Part shown: positions 33,147 to 43,799 of the stretch, piece by piece
Numbering within the stretch: the stretch's first letter is position 1
Layout of the letters: every line of letters starts with the position of its first letter
Source of the DNA: Actinocorallia sp. API 0066
GTDB taxonomy: Bacteria; Actinomycetota; Actinomycetes; Streptosporangiales; Streptosporangiaceae
DNA: 64,000 bases
Assembly: GCF_020991275.1 (NCBI RefSeq)
Contig: NZ_JAJLQY010000011.1
Location: 247,263-311,262, forward strand
Reading direction: 5' to 3'
Translations under genes and position numbers: made by a program
The notes under the pieces: generated by a model
What the model saw: the letters and a program-made list of their open reading frames with translations, nothing else
What the model was told of the DNA's origin: nothing
Database searches by the model: none

Positions 33147-33901
33147 GGCGTGTCGGCCGGGCGCTCGGGCGCGACCCGGAACCCGCCGACGATCTCGCCC
33201 GCCTGGATCAGCGTCCCGATCACACCCCCCGGATGGACGGTGACGGACATGGCAGCCACCGGCGCGACGACGACAGCGGCCGGTTCGGCTTGCGGCGCCG
33301 GAGGCGGAGCCGTGTGGGCGGCCTCCGGGAGGAGCCGTCGTGTCTGGCCCGTCCAGATCCAGGCGTCGCAGGAGAACTCCGCTTCCGGCGGCCCGGTGCG
33401 CGTCTTGGTGAACGCGGCGGACGACAGCCCGGGAGGGTCGCGCCGGATCACGTCGTCGAAGAACGCGTCCGAGACGATGAGCGCGAGGCGGGCCTCCTCA
33501 TCGCTGCGCAAGGCGGCGCGTAGAGGCGCGGAGTCCAGCATCCGGCACGTCTTGACGACGGCCCTGCCGACGAACCCGTTGGCGCCCACCCACGCGATCC
33601 CGGTGTGCGCCGCGACGCGGAGCCGGATCGGCGTGTTCCGCGCGCGCAGGCCCGTCCACAGGCTGTGGACGAAGTCCGAGACGAACCGCGCCTCGTCCAC
33701 GGGCGGATCGAGGAGCGCCACCTCGCCGTCCCCGGACGCCTGCCGGGCGAGCGGCGCGCTCGGCGACGCCGCCGCGTGCGCGTCGTCCAGCAGCCGGGCC
33801 AGACGTGCCTGCGCGCTCGCCTGCTCGGCGTCGCTCCTGCCGCTGTAGTTCTCCATGTCCACGGCGAGGCAGAGACGGCGTGCTGCGACGGCGGGATCCA
33901 A
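33143..33901 (-). CDS. Cyclase-homology-domain protein with C-terminal BASS/RHIM-like amyloid motif
   Basis: 252 residues from TTG 33901, placed by a perfect AAGGAGG site 4 bases upstream. Residues about 8-190 resemble a class III nucleotide cyclase fold: metal-binding Asp15 in LAVDMEN, Asp58 in SGDGEVALL and RVAAHTGIAWVG. In the strand where active enzymes have V-N-x-A-A-R it reads VVKTCR, lacking the transition-state Asn. The domain is therefore degenerate or has another role. After an Ala/Pro linker, residues 225-240 (GGVIGTLIQAGEIVGG) match bacterial amyloid signalling motifs found with NLR-like proteins. It sits between two P-loop ATPase genes with similar motifs, so it may be their effector or adaptor; that is inferred. 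Confidence 0.68.
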   Translation of the reverse strand: MDPAVAARRLCLAVDMENYSGRSDAEQASAQARLARLLDDAHAAASPSAPLARQASGDGEVALLDPPVDEARFVSDFVHSLWTGLRARNTPIRLRVAAHTGIAWVGANGFVGRAVVKTCRMLDSAPLRAALRSDEEARLALIVSDAFFDDVIRRDPPGLSSAAFTKTRTGPPEAEFSCDAWIWTGQTRRLLPEAAHTAPPPAPQAEPAAVVVAPVAAMSVTVHPGGVIGTLIQAGEIVGGFRVAPERPADTP

Positions 33902-33910
33902 GGCGCCTCC

Positions 33911-36046
33911 TTAACGCGAGCCCGAGGCAAGTATCACGTCGGCCTCCGCGTCCGTCAGCCCTCCGAGACGCGACCGCAGCCCGTCCGCGATGCTCTCGAC
34001 ACGTCCGCCGTCCAGCCCGGCGAGCCGCGCCTGGGCCGTCCGCCACAGCGCCGCCGCCTCGGCGGTCCGGCCGCGCCCGTGCGCGATGTCGCCGATCCGC
34101 AGCAGCGCCCGCGCCTGGTCGCCGAGATTGCCGCGCGCCTCGTAGGAGCGCAGGGCCACCGTGAGCGACACCAGCGCCTCCTCCTCCCGGCCGTCGCGCA
34201 GGACGACCTCCGCGAGCCGCTCCAGCGCCCAGCCCTCGCTCTTGAACGTCCCCAGCTCGGCGAACTGCCGCAGCGCCGCCCGCAGGGCCGTCTCGGCCGC
34301 CTCAGCGTCGCCCAGGCCCAGGTGCGCCTCGGCCGCGCCCTGGTGCGCCCACGCCATGCCGAAGCCGTCGCCCGCCCGGCGGAACGCGGCGAGTTCGGCG
34401 GCGCGCAGCCGGAGCGCGTGCCGGTGGTGGCCGAGCGCCGACAGGGTGTCGGCGATGCCGTGCAGCGACCAGGCGGTCGTGCCGGGATCGCCGCGCGCCG
34501 CGAGCACCGGATGCGCCCGCAGGTACAGCCGCAGGGCGCCGCGCGTGTCGCCCTCGTCGCGCCGGAGGTCGCCCTCGGTGTTGTCGGCGTCGGCGTCCCC
34601 GGCGGCGCGCCGGTCCACGGGCAGCAGCGCCCGCATCGCCCGCACCTCCGCGAACGCCTCGGTCATCCGCATGCCCTCGCGCAGCGCCAGCGCGAGCCGC
34701 TCGTGCATGGCCCTGGCCCGCTCCCACTGGCCGTGCCGCGTGAACACCTCGATGCCCCAGCGGTGCAGCCGCTCCCAGCCGCTCCACGGCGAGTGCACGT
34801 CCAGGTCGGTCTCGACGGCCCGGACCAGCGTCCACAGCGGATCGGCCAGGCCACGGTCGCGCAGGCGCAGGCCCGCCGCGAGAAGGTTGTCCCACTCCTC
34901 CCGGTACCAGTGCCGCGCCTCGGTGGGGTCGGCGCCCGTCTCCAGCGCGGTGTGCACCTCCAGGGTTCGTGCGGCGTACCAGGCCGCCGTCCTGTCGGCG
35001 GCGTCACGGCCTTCGTCGCCGAGCAGCTCGCGGCAGAACAGGGCGACGAGGTCGTGCGTCCGGTAGCGGGGCCCCCGGTGCCCGTCGCGCACGTCGAGCA
35101 GGTGCAGGTCGGCGAGCGCCCGCAGCCGTTCGGCCGCGTCGTCGGCGCCGGTGAGCACAGCCGCGGACTCGGCTGTGACGTCCGCGAGCGGCAGCGCGGC
35201 GAGCAGCCGGAAGAACCGGCGCGCACCTGCGTCCAGAGCCCGGTAGGAGTAGCCGAACGACGCCCTGACGGCGCGGTCCCCCATGCCGGAGCTGAGGGCC
35301 GGGAGCCGGGCGTCGGGCTCCGCGAGAACCTCGGCGAGGTCGGCGGCGCGCAGCCCGGGGTCAAGAGCCAGACGCGCGGCGGCGATCCGCAGGGCGAGCG
35401 GCAGAAGGCCGCACGCGTCGGCGATGACGGGGGCCGCCTCGGGGTCGGCACCCGCCCCGGTGAGCAGCGCGACCGCCTCGTGGCGACGCAGGCCGTCCAG
35501 CGCGAACCCCAGGATCCCCGGCCCGGCGAGCGCCCGTCGGCTCGTCGCCAGCAGCAGGCAGCCCGGAGACGCCGACAGCAGGGCGAGGTCCTCAGCCGCC
35601 ACCACGTCGTCCACGACGAGCAGGACCCTTCGGTCGCGCGTCACGGCACGCAGAAGCACGGAGCGTTCCTCCAGCTTCGCGGGAATCCGCGCGGGAGCGA
35701 CATCCAAGGCGACGAGGAACCTTTCCAGCACGTCGGCCGTCGTCAGGCGCTGCCGCCCGCTGTGCGTCCCGACCTCCGCGAACAGGTGGCCGTCCGGGTA
35801 GGCGCCGCGCAGCCTGTGCGCCGCCTCCAACGCCAGCGCGGTCTTGCCGACACCCGGACGGCCCGAAAGGCAGATCACCGAAGGAGGCAGCTCACCCTGC
35901 GCCTGCGCGACGATCTCCGCCAGCTCCTCCTCCCGCCCGGTGAAGGACGCGGGCCGCCTAGGCAGCAGGGACGGTGCCGTCCGCTTCGCCGCGACGTTCC
36001 CCGTCTCCACGACGACCGAGCCGATCTGGACCCGCACCGGCCTCAC
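33911..36046 (-). CDS. NB-ARC-TPR STAND protein (NLR-like) with N-terminal RHIM-like motif
   Basis: 711 residues from GTG 36046, overlapping the stop of the permease gene (GTGA). The N-terminus has VQIGSVVVETGNV (6-18), a short beta/amyloid-like motif. The NB-ARC domain follows: Walker A GRPGVGKT (62-69), Walker B RVLLVVDD (140-147), LLLATSRR, the GLPL-type motif CGLLPLALRI and the MHD-like motif YRTHDLV. Residues about 370-700 are helical repeats of TPR type (GDTRGALRLYLRAHPVLAAR, GLGDAEAAETALRAALRQFA). There is no AfsR-type DNA-binding domain, so it is a signalling switch rather than a SARP regulator. It lies 9 bases before the cyclase-homology gene. Confidence 0.85.
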   Translation of the reverse strand: MRPVRVQIGSVVVETGNVAAKRTAPSLLPRRPASFTGREEELAEIVAQAQGELPPSVICLSGRPGVGKTALALEAAHRLRGAYPDGHLFAEVGTHSGRQRLTTADVLERFLVALDVAPARIPAKLEERSVLLRAVTRDRRVLLVVDDVVAAEDLALLSASPGCLLLATSRRALAGPGILGFALDGLRRHEAVALLTGAGADPEAAPVIADACGLLPLALRIAAARLALDPGLRAADLAEVLAEPDARLPALSSGMGDRAVRASFGYSYRALDAGARRFFRLLAALPLADVTAESAAVLTGADDAAERLRALADLHLLDVRDGHRGPRYRTHDLVALFCRELLGDEGRDAADRTAAWYAARTLEVHTALETGADPTEARHWYREEWDNLLAAGLRLRDRGLADPLWTLVRAVETDLDVHSPWSGWERLHRWGIEVFTRHGQWERARAMHERLALALREGMRMTEAFAEVRAMRALLPVDRRAAGDADADNTEGDLRRDEGDTRGALRLYLRAHPVLAARGDPGTTAWSLHGIADTLSALGHHRHALRLRAAELAAFRRAGDGFGMAWAHQGAAEAHLGLGDAEAAETALRAALRQFAELGTFKSEGWALERLAEVVLRDGREEEALVSLTVALRSYEARGNLGDQARALLRIGDIAHGRGRTAEAAALWRTAQARLAGLDGGRVESIADGLRSRLGGLTDAEADVILASGSR

Positions 36047-36849
36047 CCCGTCCGCACCGCGTAGGCGCCGGCGGTGAGGTACCGCTGGGCGACGAGGAAC
36101 AGCGCCAGGACCGGCAGCGTGTACAGGAGCGAGCCCGCCGCCAGCAGGTTGTCCGCGGTGTGTCCTGGCTCGTGCGCGTAGGCCGTGGTCAGCGCCACCG
36201 CGAGCGTCGTGGTGTCGGCGTCGAGCAGGAGGAGGGGCGCGGTCCAGTCGCCCCAGGCCCACGCGAACGTGAGCACGGCGGACGCGGCCAGCGCGGGACG
36301 CGACTGCGGAAGGACGACACGCCAGAAGACCCGGAGGTGCCCGCAGCCGTCCAGGAGGGCCGACTCCTCCTGCTCTCGGGGGATCGAGACGAAGAACTGC
36401 CGGAAGAGCAGGACGATGTAGGAGTTGCCGCCCAGGCCCCACAACACCCACGGCCAGTAGGTCCCGACAAGGCCGAGCTTCGCGAACAGCAGATAGGTCG
36501 GCAGAAGGGTGATGACGCCGGGGATCATCATGGTCAGCGCCAGCAGCACCAACACAAGGCGGGAGCCGGGGGCGCGGAACCGGGCGAGGCCGTAGCCCGC
36601 GCACGCTGAACTCGCCGTCGTCAGCGCCGCGTAGACACCCGCGAGAAGCAGGGACGTCGGCAGACGCTCGGAGAAGTCCGCGTCGGTGAACGCGCGCACG
36701 AAGTTGCCCCACACCGGCCGTTCGGGCAGCAGGTTCGGGGAAGCCTGCTCGGCGGGGCTCTCCAGCGCGCCCAAGGCCAGGAACAGCAGCGGCGCGAGGA
36801 ACAGCGCGCAGGACAGGAACAGAAGCAGATGCGTCACCTGACGTCTCAC
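36043..36849 (-). CDS. ABC transporter permease (MalG/UgpE type)
   Basis: 268 residues from GTG 36849, overlapping the upstream stop (GTGA). Six TM helices are predicted from the hydrophobic segments. The EAA loop that contacts the ATPase is EQEESALLDGCGHLRVFWRV followed by VLPQSRPAL. It belongs to the CUT1-type sugar/glycerol-3-phosphate permeases and pairs with the permease at 36846-37745. The operon has no ATPase gene, so the transporter must borrow one (MsiK-like) from elsewhere. Its stop overlaps the start of the NB-ARC gene. Confidence 0.9.
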   Translation of the reverse strand: MRRQVTHLLLFLSCALFLAPLLFLALGALESPAEQASPNLLPERPVWGNFVRAFTDADFSERLPTSLLLAGVYAALTTASSACAGYGLARFRAPGSRLVLVLLALTMMIPGVITLLPTYLLFAKLGLVGTYWPWVLWGLGGNSYIVLLFRQFFVSIPREQEESALLDGCGHLRVFWRVVLPQSRPALAASAVLTFAWAWGDWTAPLLLLDADTTTLAVALTTAYAHEPGHTADNLLAAGSLLYTLPVLALFLVAQRYLTAGAYAVRTG

Positions 36850-37745
36850 GGCCGCGCGCCCCCGGGAGAGGTGAGGGTGAAGACGTGGCGGCGCGTCGTC
36901 CGCAGCATCAGCGCCGCGCACAGCAGGGTGACGACGAACAGCGCCCACAGCAGGGCCGAGGCGTAGCCGAAGCGGCCCGCCACCGCGTACCGCGTGTACA
37001 CGTGGGCCATGAAGAAGTAACCGCCCTCCGGCAGCGCGGCCAGCGAACCCCCGGCCCCGGCCGACCCCAGGACCAGCGCCGGGAGATACGTCTGGAGGCC
37101 CGCGATCACGCCCGTGACGACCTGGAACAGCAGCACCGGGGAGACGAGCGGCAGGGTGACCGACGTGAACGTGCGCAGCGGCCCGGCGCCGTCCACGCGG
37201 GCGGCGTCGAACAGGTCGCGCGGCACGTCCGCCAGCGCCGCGAGCGACACCATCATGAGGTTGCCGAGCCCCCACAGCACGAGCACGCCGATGACGAACG
37301 GCAGCCTCGGCCCGTCCGTCCAGCCGGGCCCCGCGACGCCGAAGCGCTCCAGCAGCACGTTCACCGCGCCGGTGTCCCGGTCGAACAGCGCGCCGAAGGT
37401 GAGGGCGCCCGCTACCGGCGGCACCACGGCGGGCAGGAACAGCACCGCGCGGTACAGCGACCTGCCCCGGACGGGCAGTTGGAGCAGCACCGCGAACAGC
37501 AGCCCGCCCGCCACGCTCGCCGGGACCGTCACCGCGGTGAAGACGAGGGTCCGGACGAGCGCCTCGCCCGCCAGCCCGTCGTCCAGGACCTCGGCGTAGT
37601 TGGCAGCCCCGACGAACCTGCTTTCGGGCGCCAGCGCGTCGGTGTTGGTGAGGCTCAGCCAGAACGCGTACCCGAGCGGGAACGCCGTGAACCCGGCGAA
37701 ACCCGCCACCCAGGGCAGGGTGAACAGGTAGAAGAGGCGGTTCAC
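36846..37745 (-). CDS. ABC transporter permease (MalF/UgpA type)
   Basis: 299 residues starting MNRLFYLFTLPWVAGFAGFT, with six TM segments. The EAA loop is DVPRDLFDAARVDGAGPLRT followed by FTSVTLPLVSPVL. It forms a heterodimeric channel with the next gene product and works with the Tat-exported binding protein encoded upstream. It is coupled to both neighbours by 4-base overlaps. The CUT1-type substrate could be a sugar, polyol or glycerophosphate. Confidence 0.9.
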   Translation of the reverse strand: MNRLFYLFTLPWVAGFAGFTAFPLGYAFWLSLTNTDALAPESRFVGAANYAEVLDDGLAGEALVRTLVFTAVTVPASVAGGLLFAVLLQLPVRGRSLYRAVLFLPAVVPPVAGALTFGALFDRDTGAVNVLLERFGVAGPGWTDGPRLPFVIGVLVLWGLGNLMMVSLAALADVPRDLFDAARVDGAGPLRTFTSVTLPLVSPVLLFQVVTGVIAGLQTYLPALVLGSAGAGGSLAALPEGGYFFMAHVYTRYAVAGRFGYASALLWALFVVTLLCAALMLRTTRRHVFTLTSPGGARP

Positions 37746-39067
37746 CCGACGAGGTCCCTGCCCCGGGCGAGGACGGCGTTCATGTCGGTGTTGAGCGCGT
37801 CGGCTGTCTTCCCGGCCGACAGCCCTTCGGCGTGCGCCTTGCGCAGCACTCGGGTGACGATGTCTTCGAGCTCAGCGGAACGCGCGTAGGGGGTGAACGA
37901 AAGCACCGTCAGATAGGGGAGTTCGGCCTCCTGGACGGCGACCGCCCTGCGCTGGAACTCCTCCCCCTGCGGAAGCGACGAGCGTAGGGACTTCAACGCG
38001 GGCAGCCCGAACCCCGAGACGGCCCGCTCCCGCGCGGGCTCCCCGCCGAAGTACCACTCGAAGAACGCCCACGCCGCGTCGGGATCGGGGCAGGCCCTCG
38101 GAATCCACATGCCTATCCCGCTGTAGCACGGGCTGACCCTTGGCCCGCCGAACAGCGGGGCGGGCATGAGGTGCGCGGCGCGGGCCAGTGCGGGGTCGTC
38201 GTCGAGCAGCGCGCCGAACCAGTATCCGGCCGTCGCCATCGCCATCCTGCGCGCCTGGAAGGCGGGGAACGGCCATCCGTCGGGGTTCGGGTCGGCCGGG
38301 CTGAACCCGACCCTCGCGTCCATGTAAGCGAGGTGCCAGCCCAGGACGGCGGTGGCCTCGGGCGCGGAGAAGTCGACCCGCGCCAGGTCCGCGCTGAACA
38401 CGCTGCCGCCCTCCGCCGCCGTGGCCCCCATGAGCTGGACGAACATGCCCTGTCCGGAGACGTCGAGGCCGTGGATCCGGGTCCGGCCGCCGCGCCGCAC
38501 GGTGAGCCGCCGCGCCAGGTCGAGCCACTCCTCGTGGCCGAGGGGCTTCGCCGCGTCGGGCAGCGGCACGTCAGCGGCCGCGAAGACCTCGGCGTCGCAC
38601 CAGAACATGGCGTCCTGGGAGTAGTCCTTGGTGAGCCCGTACCGGGGCCCGGCGCCCTGCTTCACGCCGTCGAACCGCCACACGTCGCCGATCGGCTCCA
38701 GGTCGTCGGCGCTCAGCGCGCTGGACGCGGCCAGATAGGGGTCGAGGTCCAGGGCGAGCTTTCGCGCGACGAGGAAAGGCGTGTCCAGCGCCCCCGCCGC
38801 GCGCACCACGTCAGGCGGACTGCCCGCCGTGATCATCGCGGTGAGCCGGGTCAGGTCCGGGTCGATCCTGGTGACCCGCAGGCCGAGCGCCCGCTCGGCG
38901 GCCGCCCTGGCCGCCTCGTCGAACTCCCCCTCCCACGTCATCACCGTCAACGCCCGCTCTCGCCGCCCGGAACAACCGCCGAGCGCCCCGCCGCCCACCG
39001 CCGCCGCCCCCAGCCCAAGGAACGCACGCCGAGAGAACCCGGGGACATATCCGCCATACAGCCCCAT
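37742..39067 (-). CDS. Tat-exported lipoprotein solute-binding protein (family 1)
   Basis: 441 residues. The N-terminus SRRAFLGLGAAAVGGGALGG carries a twin-arginine motif, followed by Cys in a lipobox (LGGC), so it is a Tat-dependent lipoprotein. The family 1 binding-protein fold follows, with AGSPPDVVRAAG, TKDYSQDAMFWCDAEVF, FQARRMAMATAGYW and SGIGMWIPRACPDPDAAW. It delivers the solute to the two coupled permeases. A glycerophosphodiester phosphodiesterase gene 87 bases upstream in the same direction suggests a glycerophosphate-type solute; that is inference. ATG 39067 has no clear ribosome site, and a slightly later start cannot be excluded. Confidence 0.88.
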   Translation of the reverse strand: MGLYGGYVPGFSRRAFLGLGAAAVGGGALGGCSGRRERALTVMTWEGEFDEAARAAAERALGLRVTRIDPDLTRLTAMITAGSPPDVVRAAGALDTPFLVARKLALDLDPYLAASSALSADDLEPIGDVWRFDGVKQGAGPRYGLTKDYSQDAMFWCDAEVFAAADVPLPDAAKPLGHEEWLDLARRLTVRRGGRTRIHGLDVSGQGMFVQLMGATAAEGGSVFSADLARVDFSAPEATAVLGWHLAYMDARVGFSPADPNPDGWPFPAFQARRMAMATAGYWFGALLDDDPALARAAHLMPAPLFGGPRVSPCYSGIGMWIPRACPDPDAAWAFFEWYFGGEPARERAVSGFGLPALKSLRSSLPQGEEFQRRAVAVQEAELPYLTVLSFTPYARSAELEDIVTRVLRKAHAEGLSAGKTADALNTDMNAVLARGRDLVG

Positions 39068-39154
39068 AAGGGGGTTTTTACCGCCCAGGCCAAGCCCACG
39101 TCCCGATCATCCACCAAATCGTCTGATTCACGCCCGCCCCTGAGGGCGGCAGGG

Positions 39155-40081
39155 CTACAGCGCGGTCGGGACGGATGGGAGGTGGGGGGTGGGGAGGGGG
39201 AGGTGGTGGGTGGACATGACGGTGCGGAGGAGGTCGGGGTAGTCGGTGACGACGGCGGAGACGCCCAGGGTGAGGTAGCGGGACATCTCGGATGGGTCGT
39301 TGACGGTCCAGACGGTGACGGGGAGACCCAGGTCGGTGGCTCGGGTGAGGAGTGCCTCGTCCAGGATCGTGTACTGGGGGGAGAAGATCGTGGCGCCCTC
39401 GGACAGGGCCGACAGGGCCGGGTCGCGCGGGTCGGCTCCGGCGAGCCAGGAAGGGTCCGCGAGGGTAGGAGGTTCGGCAAGGGCGACCCGTGAAACCGAG
39501 GGCTCAAGGCGACGGGTGTGCTTCAGGAACCGCCAGTCGAACCCTAGGAGCCGCGCCCGGGGCAGCAGCCCGTGGGCGTCGAGCACGGTCAGCACCTCGG
39601 AGACGAAGTGGGCTACCTCCGCGTCCGGCCACGACGGGTCAGTCTTCAGCTCGACGCACAGCCGCACGCCCTCCGCCGGACGTAGCAGGGCGCACGCCTC
39701 GGCCAGGGTCGCCACCGGCGTGCCGGGCATCGGCAGGGCCGTCCGGTGGTACGGGTCGTCCGCGACGGCCGCCCGGACGCCCGAGTCCAGAGTCTTCAGC
39801 TGCGCGAGCCGCAGCGACCTGATGGAGCGCCCGACATACGGGTACATGGGGTCGCCGGGGAAGGCGGGCCCGGTGTCCCGGGTCGTCAGCGGGGAGACGG
39901 TCTGGTCGTGGTGGAGGACCACAACGCCGTCCGAGGAGAAGCCGACGTCGAACTCGACGGCGTCGACGCCGAGCGCGAGGGCGTGGGCGAAGGCCGGGAG
40001 CGTGTTCTCCGGACGCAGCCCGCGGGCCCCCCGGTGCCCGTGGAGTTCGACACGATGGCGCATGCGTGGAAGATTACGCAC
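39155..40081 (-). CDS. Glycerophosphodiester phosphodiesterase family protein
   Basis: 308 residues from GTG 40081 (ATG 40063 is an alternative). The GDPD active-site signature is complete: HGHRGARGLRPENTLPAF, Glu-x-Asp in AVEFDVGFSSDG, His in VVLHHDQTV and the Glu/Lys pair in LCVELKTD. It hydrolyses glycerophosphodiesters to sn-glycerol-3-phosphate and an alcohol. There is no signal peptide, so it is probably cytoplasmic, acting on imported substrate. It precedes the ABC transporter operon on the same strand, consistent with a Ugp-like scavenging pathway. Confidence 0.9.
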   Translation of the reverse strand: MRNLPRMRHRVELHGHRGARGLRPENTLPAFAHALALGVDAVEFDVGFSSDGVVVLHHDQTVSPLTTRDTGPAFPGDPMYPYVGRSIRSLRLAQLKTLDSGVRAAVADDPYHRTALPMPGTPVATLAEACALLRPAEGVRLCVELKTDPSWPDAEVAHFVSEVLTVLDAHGLLPRARLLGFDWRFLKHTRRLEPSVSRVALAEPPTLADPSWLAGADPRDPALSALSEGATIFSPQYTILDEALLTRATDLGLPVTVWTVNDPSEMSRYLTLGVSAVVTDYPDLLRTVMSTHHLPLPTPHLPSVPTAL

Positions 40082-40208
40082 GGTAATGTAACGCCCCCCG
40101 ATCGTGCCGGTTGCCTCTTGAAGAACAACTCCTGGCCAAGGGTAGGTGGAGTGCGCAAGAGGCCGGTCGATCGGGGGGTGTGAAGGTGGACACCCGGGCG
40201 GGTGTCGC

Positions 40209-41564
<1,356 letters not shown>

Positions 41565-41598
41565 CTACCCGGCGGCGTCGTCCACGGAAACTGCGGCC

Positions 41599-42006
41599 TC
41601 AGCTCAGCGCCTCGGCGGCGGCCTCGCTGGAGTCCCGCAGGAACGTCCTGCACCGCTCGGCCTCGTCCTCCTCGCCGATCGCGGCGGCGGCGCGGCCGAG
41701 AGCGGCCAGCGCGCGCAGGAAGCCGCGGTTCGGCTCGTGCTCCCACGGGATCGGGCCGTGGCCCTTCCAGCCGTTGCGGCGCAGCGCGTCGAGGCCGCGG
41801 TGGTAGCCGGTGCGCGCGTACGCGTAGGACTCGACGACGTCACCGCGCTGGTAGGCGGCCTCGGCGAGGATCGCCCAGGCGAGCGGGTAGGCCGGGAACT
41901 TGGCCGCCACCTCGTGCGGCGCGACGCCGTCGGCGAGCAGCCCGGACGCTTCGGGCAGGTCGGGCAGAAGGGTGGGGGCCGGGCCGCCCAGCAGGTTCTG
42001 GCTCAT
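41599..42006 (-). CDS. DUF3151 family protein
   Basis: 135 residues from ATG 42006 (M-S-Q-N-L-L-G-G-P); longer starts at 42015 and 42024 are possible. The LLGGPAPTLLPDL opening, AYPLAWAILAEAAYQRGDVV, RTGYHRGLDALRRNGW and PWEHEPNRGFLRALAALG are hallmarks of this actinobacterial family of unknown function, commonly next to fba and purA. It is a helical, TPR-like cytoplasmic protein. It is 46 bases downstream of fba on the same strand. Confidence 0.88.
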   Translation of the reverse strand: MSQNLLGGPAPTLLPDLPEASGLLADGVAPHEVAAKFPAYPLAWAILAEAAYQRGDVVESYAYARTGYHRGLDALRRNGWKGHGPIPWEHEPNRGFLRALAALGRAAAAIGEEDEAERCRTFLRDSSEAAAEALS

Positions 42007-42052
42007 ACCCTGCATGCTAGGCATCCCGGCCCCCGCCCTGGACTTCCGGGGC

Positions 42053-43072
<1,020 letters not shown>

Positions 43073-43315
43073 GTGAGTTCCTCTCATCCGGGGCAGGTCA
43101 GCCGCCGCGCGGGCACGGCGGTGCCGCAGGAGGGTGCGGCGATGGTCTGCCTCTGCTCCCTACTATCTCGTATGCCCTGGAACACTCTCCGAAAGGGGCC
43201 TTGACGGGGGCTGGGTGGAAGGTCGTGACTGGGGTAGTGAACACTGGTTGGTCTCATGGGTCACTGATGCGTAGTTTCGTTCGCTGAACCCCAGTTGTGT
43301 CGCTAGTCTCATCCC

Positions 43316-43777
43316 GTGGGACGTCACCGTAATGACCCTCGTGGTCTCGTCAACATCCTGATCATCGCCGTGGGGGTGGCACTCGCCCTCGGTCTTGTGG
43401 TCGTCGGTGGCGCCGCCCTGGTCAGCTCCATGAACTCCGAAGCCATGGGGCCCGCCAACGCGGCGGTCCGCCCCGACGACTCGACGACGACCATGGCGGG
43501 CGCCGTCGAGAAGGACCGCACCGTCTACGCGACGTTCAGATTCGTCCGCAAGGTCGAGGTCTACGCCGCGGGACCCGGCAACACGCCGGTGTACTGGAAG
43601 GGGCACTTCACCAAGGGTGAGGAACGCGACGTGCTGTGGCCCGACGTCGACGTGACCATCGGGGACTCGGCCGCCGTCCGCGTCCAGGTGGACGGCAAGG
43701 CGCTGAAGCTGCCCGCGGGCAAGGTCACGATCTCGTTCGTGGAGGGCGCCCCCGAGGCCCGCAGCGTCGGCGAGTGA
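43316..43777 (+). CDS. Membrane protein with RodZ C-terminal (DUF4115)-like domain
   Basis: 153 residues from GTG 43316. One TM helix (about 12-38, NILIIAVGVALALGLVVVGG) is followed by a short linker and a beta domain (about 65-145). Its pattern, TPVYWKGHFTKGEERDVLW then VTIGDSAAVRVQVDGKALKL, resembles the RodZ/DUF4115 fold. There is no cytoplasmic HTH, so it is not a RodZ itself. It is convergent with pyrE (22 bases between ends) and divergent from fba. The function is unknown. Confidence 0.65.
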   Translation: MGRHRNDPRGLVNILIIAVGVALALGLVVVGGAALVSSMNSEAMGPANAAVRPDDSTTTMAGAVEKDRTVYATFRFVRKVEVYAAGPGNTPVYWKGHFTKGEERDVLWPDVDVTIGDSAAVRVQVDGKALKLPAGKVTISFVEGAPEARSVGE

Positions 43778-43799
43778 CCCCGGGAGCGTCCCGCCCGGC

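Noticed and set aside
33143..33901. A functional adenylate or guanylate cyclase
   Set aside because: The transition-state Asn position is not conserved; called a cyclase-homology domain instead.
33911..36046. SARP/AfsR-type transcriptional activator
   Set aside because: There is no N-terminal winged-helix/BTAD domain; the chain starts 60 residues before the P-loop.
33605..36064. An 819-codon + strand frame
   Set aside because: Antisense of the NB-ARC-TPR gene, which has clear P-loop and MHD-like motifs.
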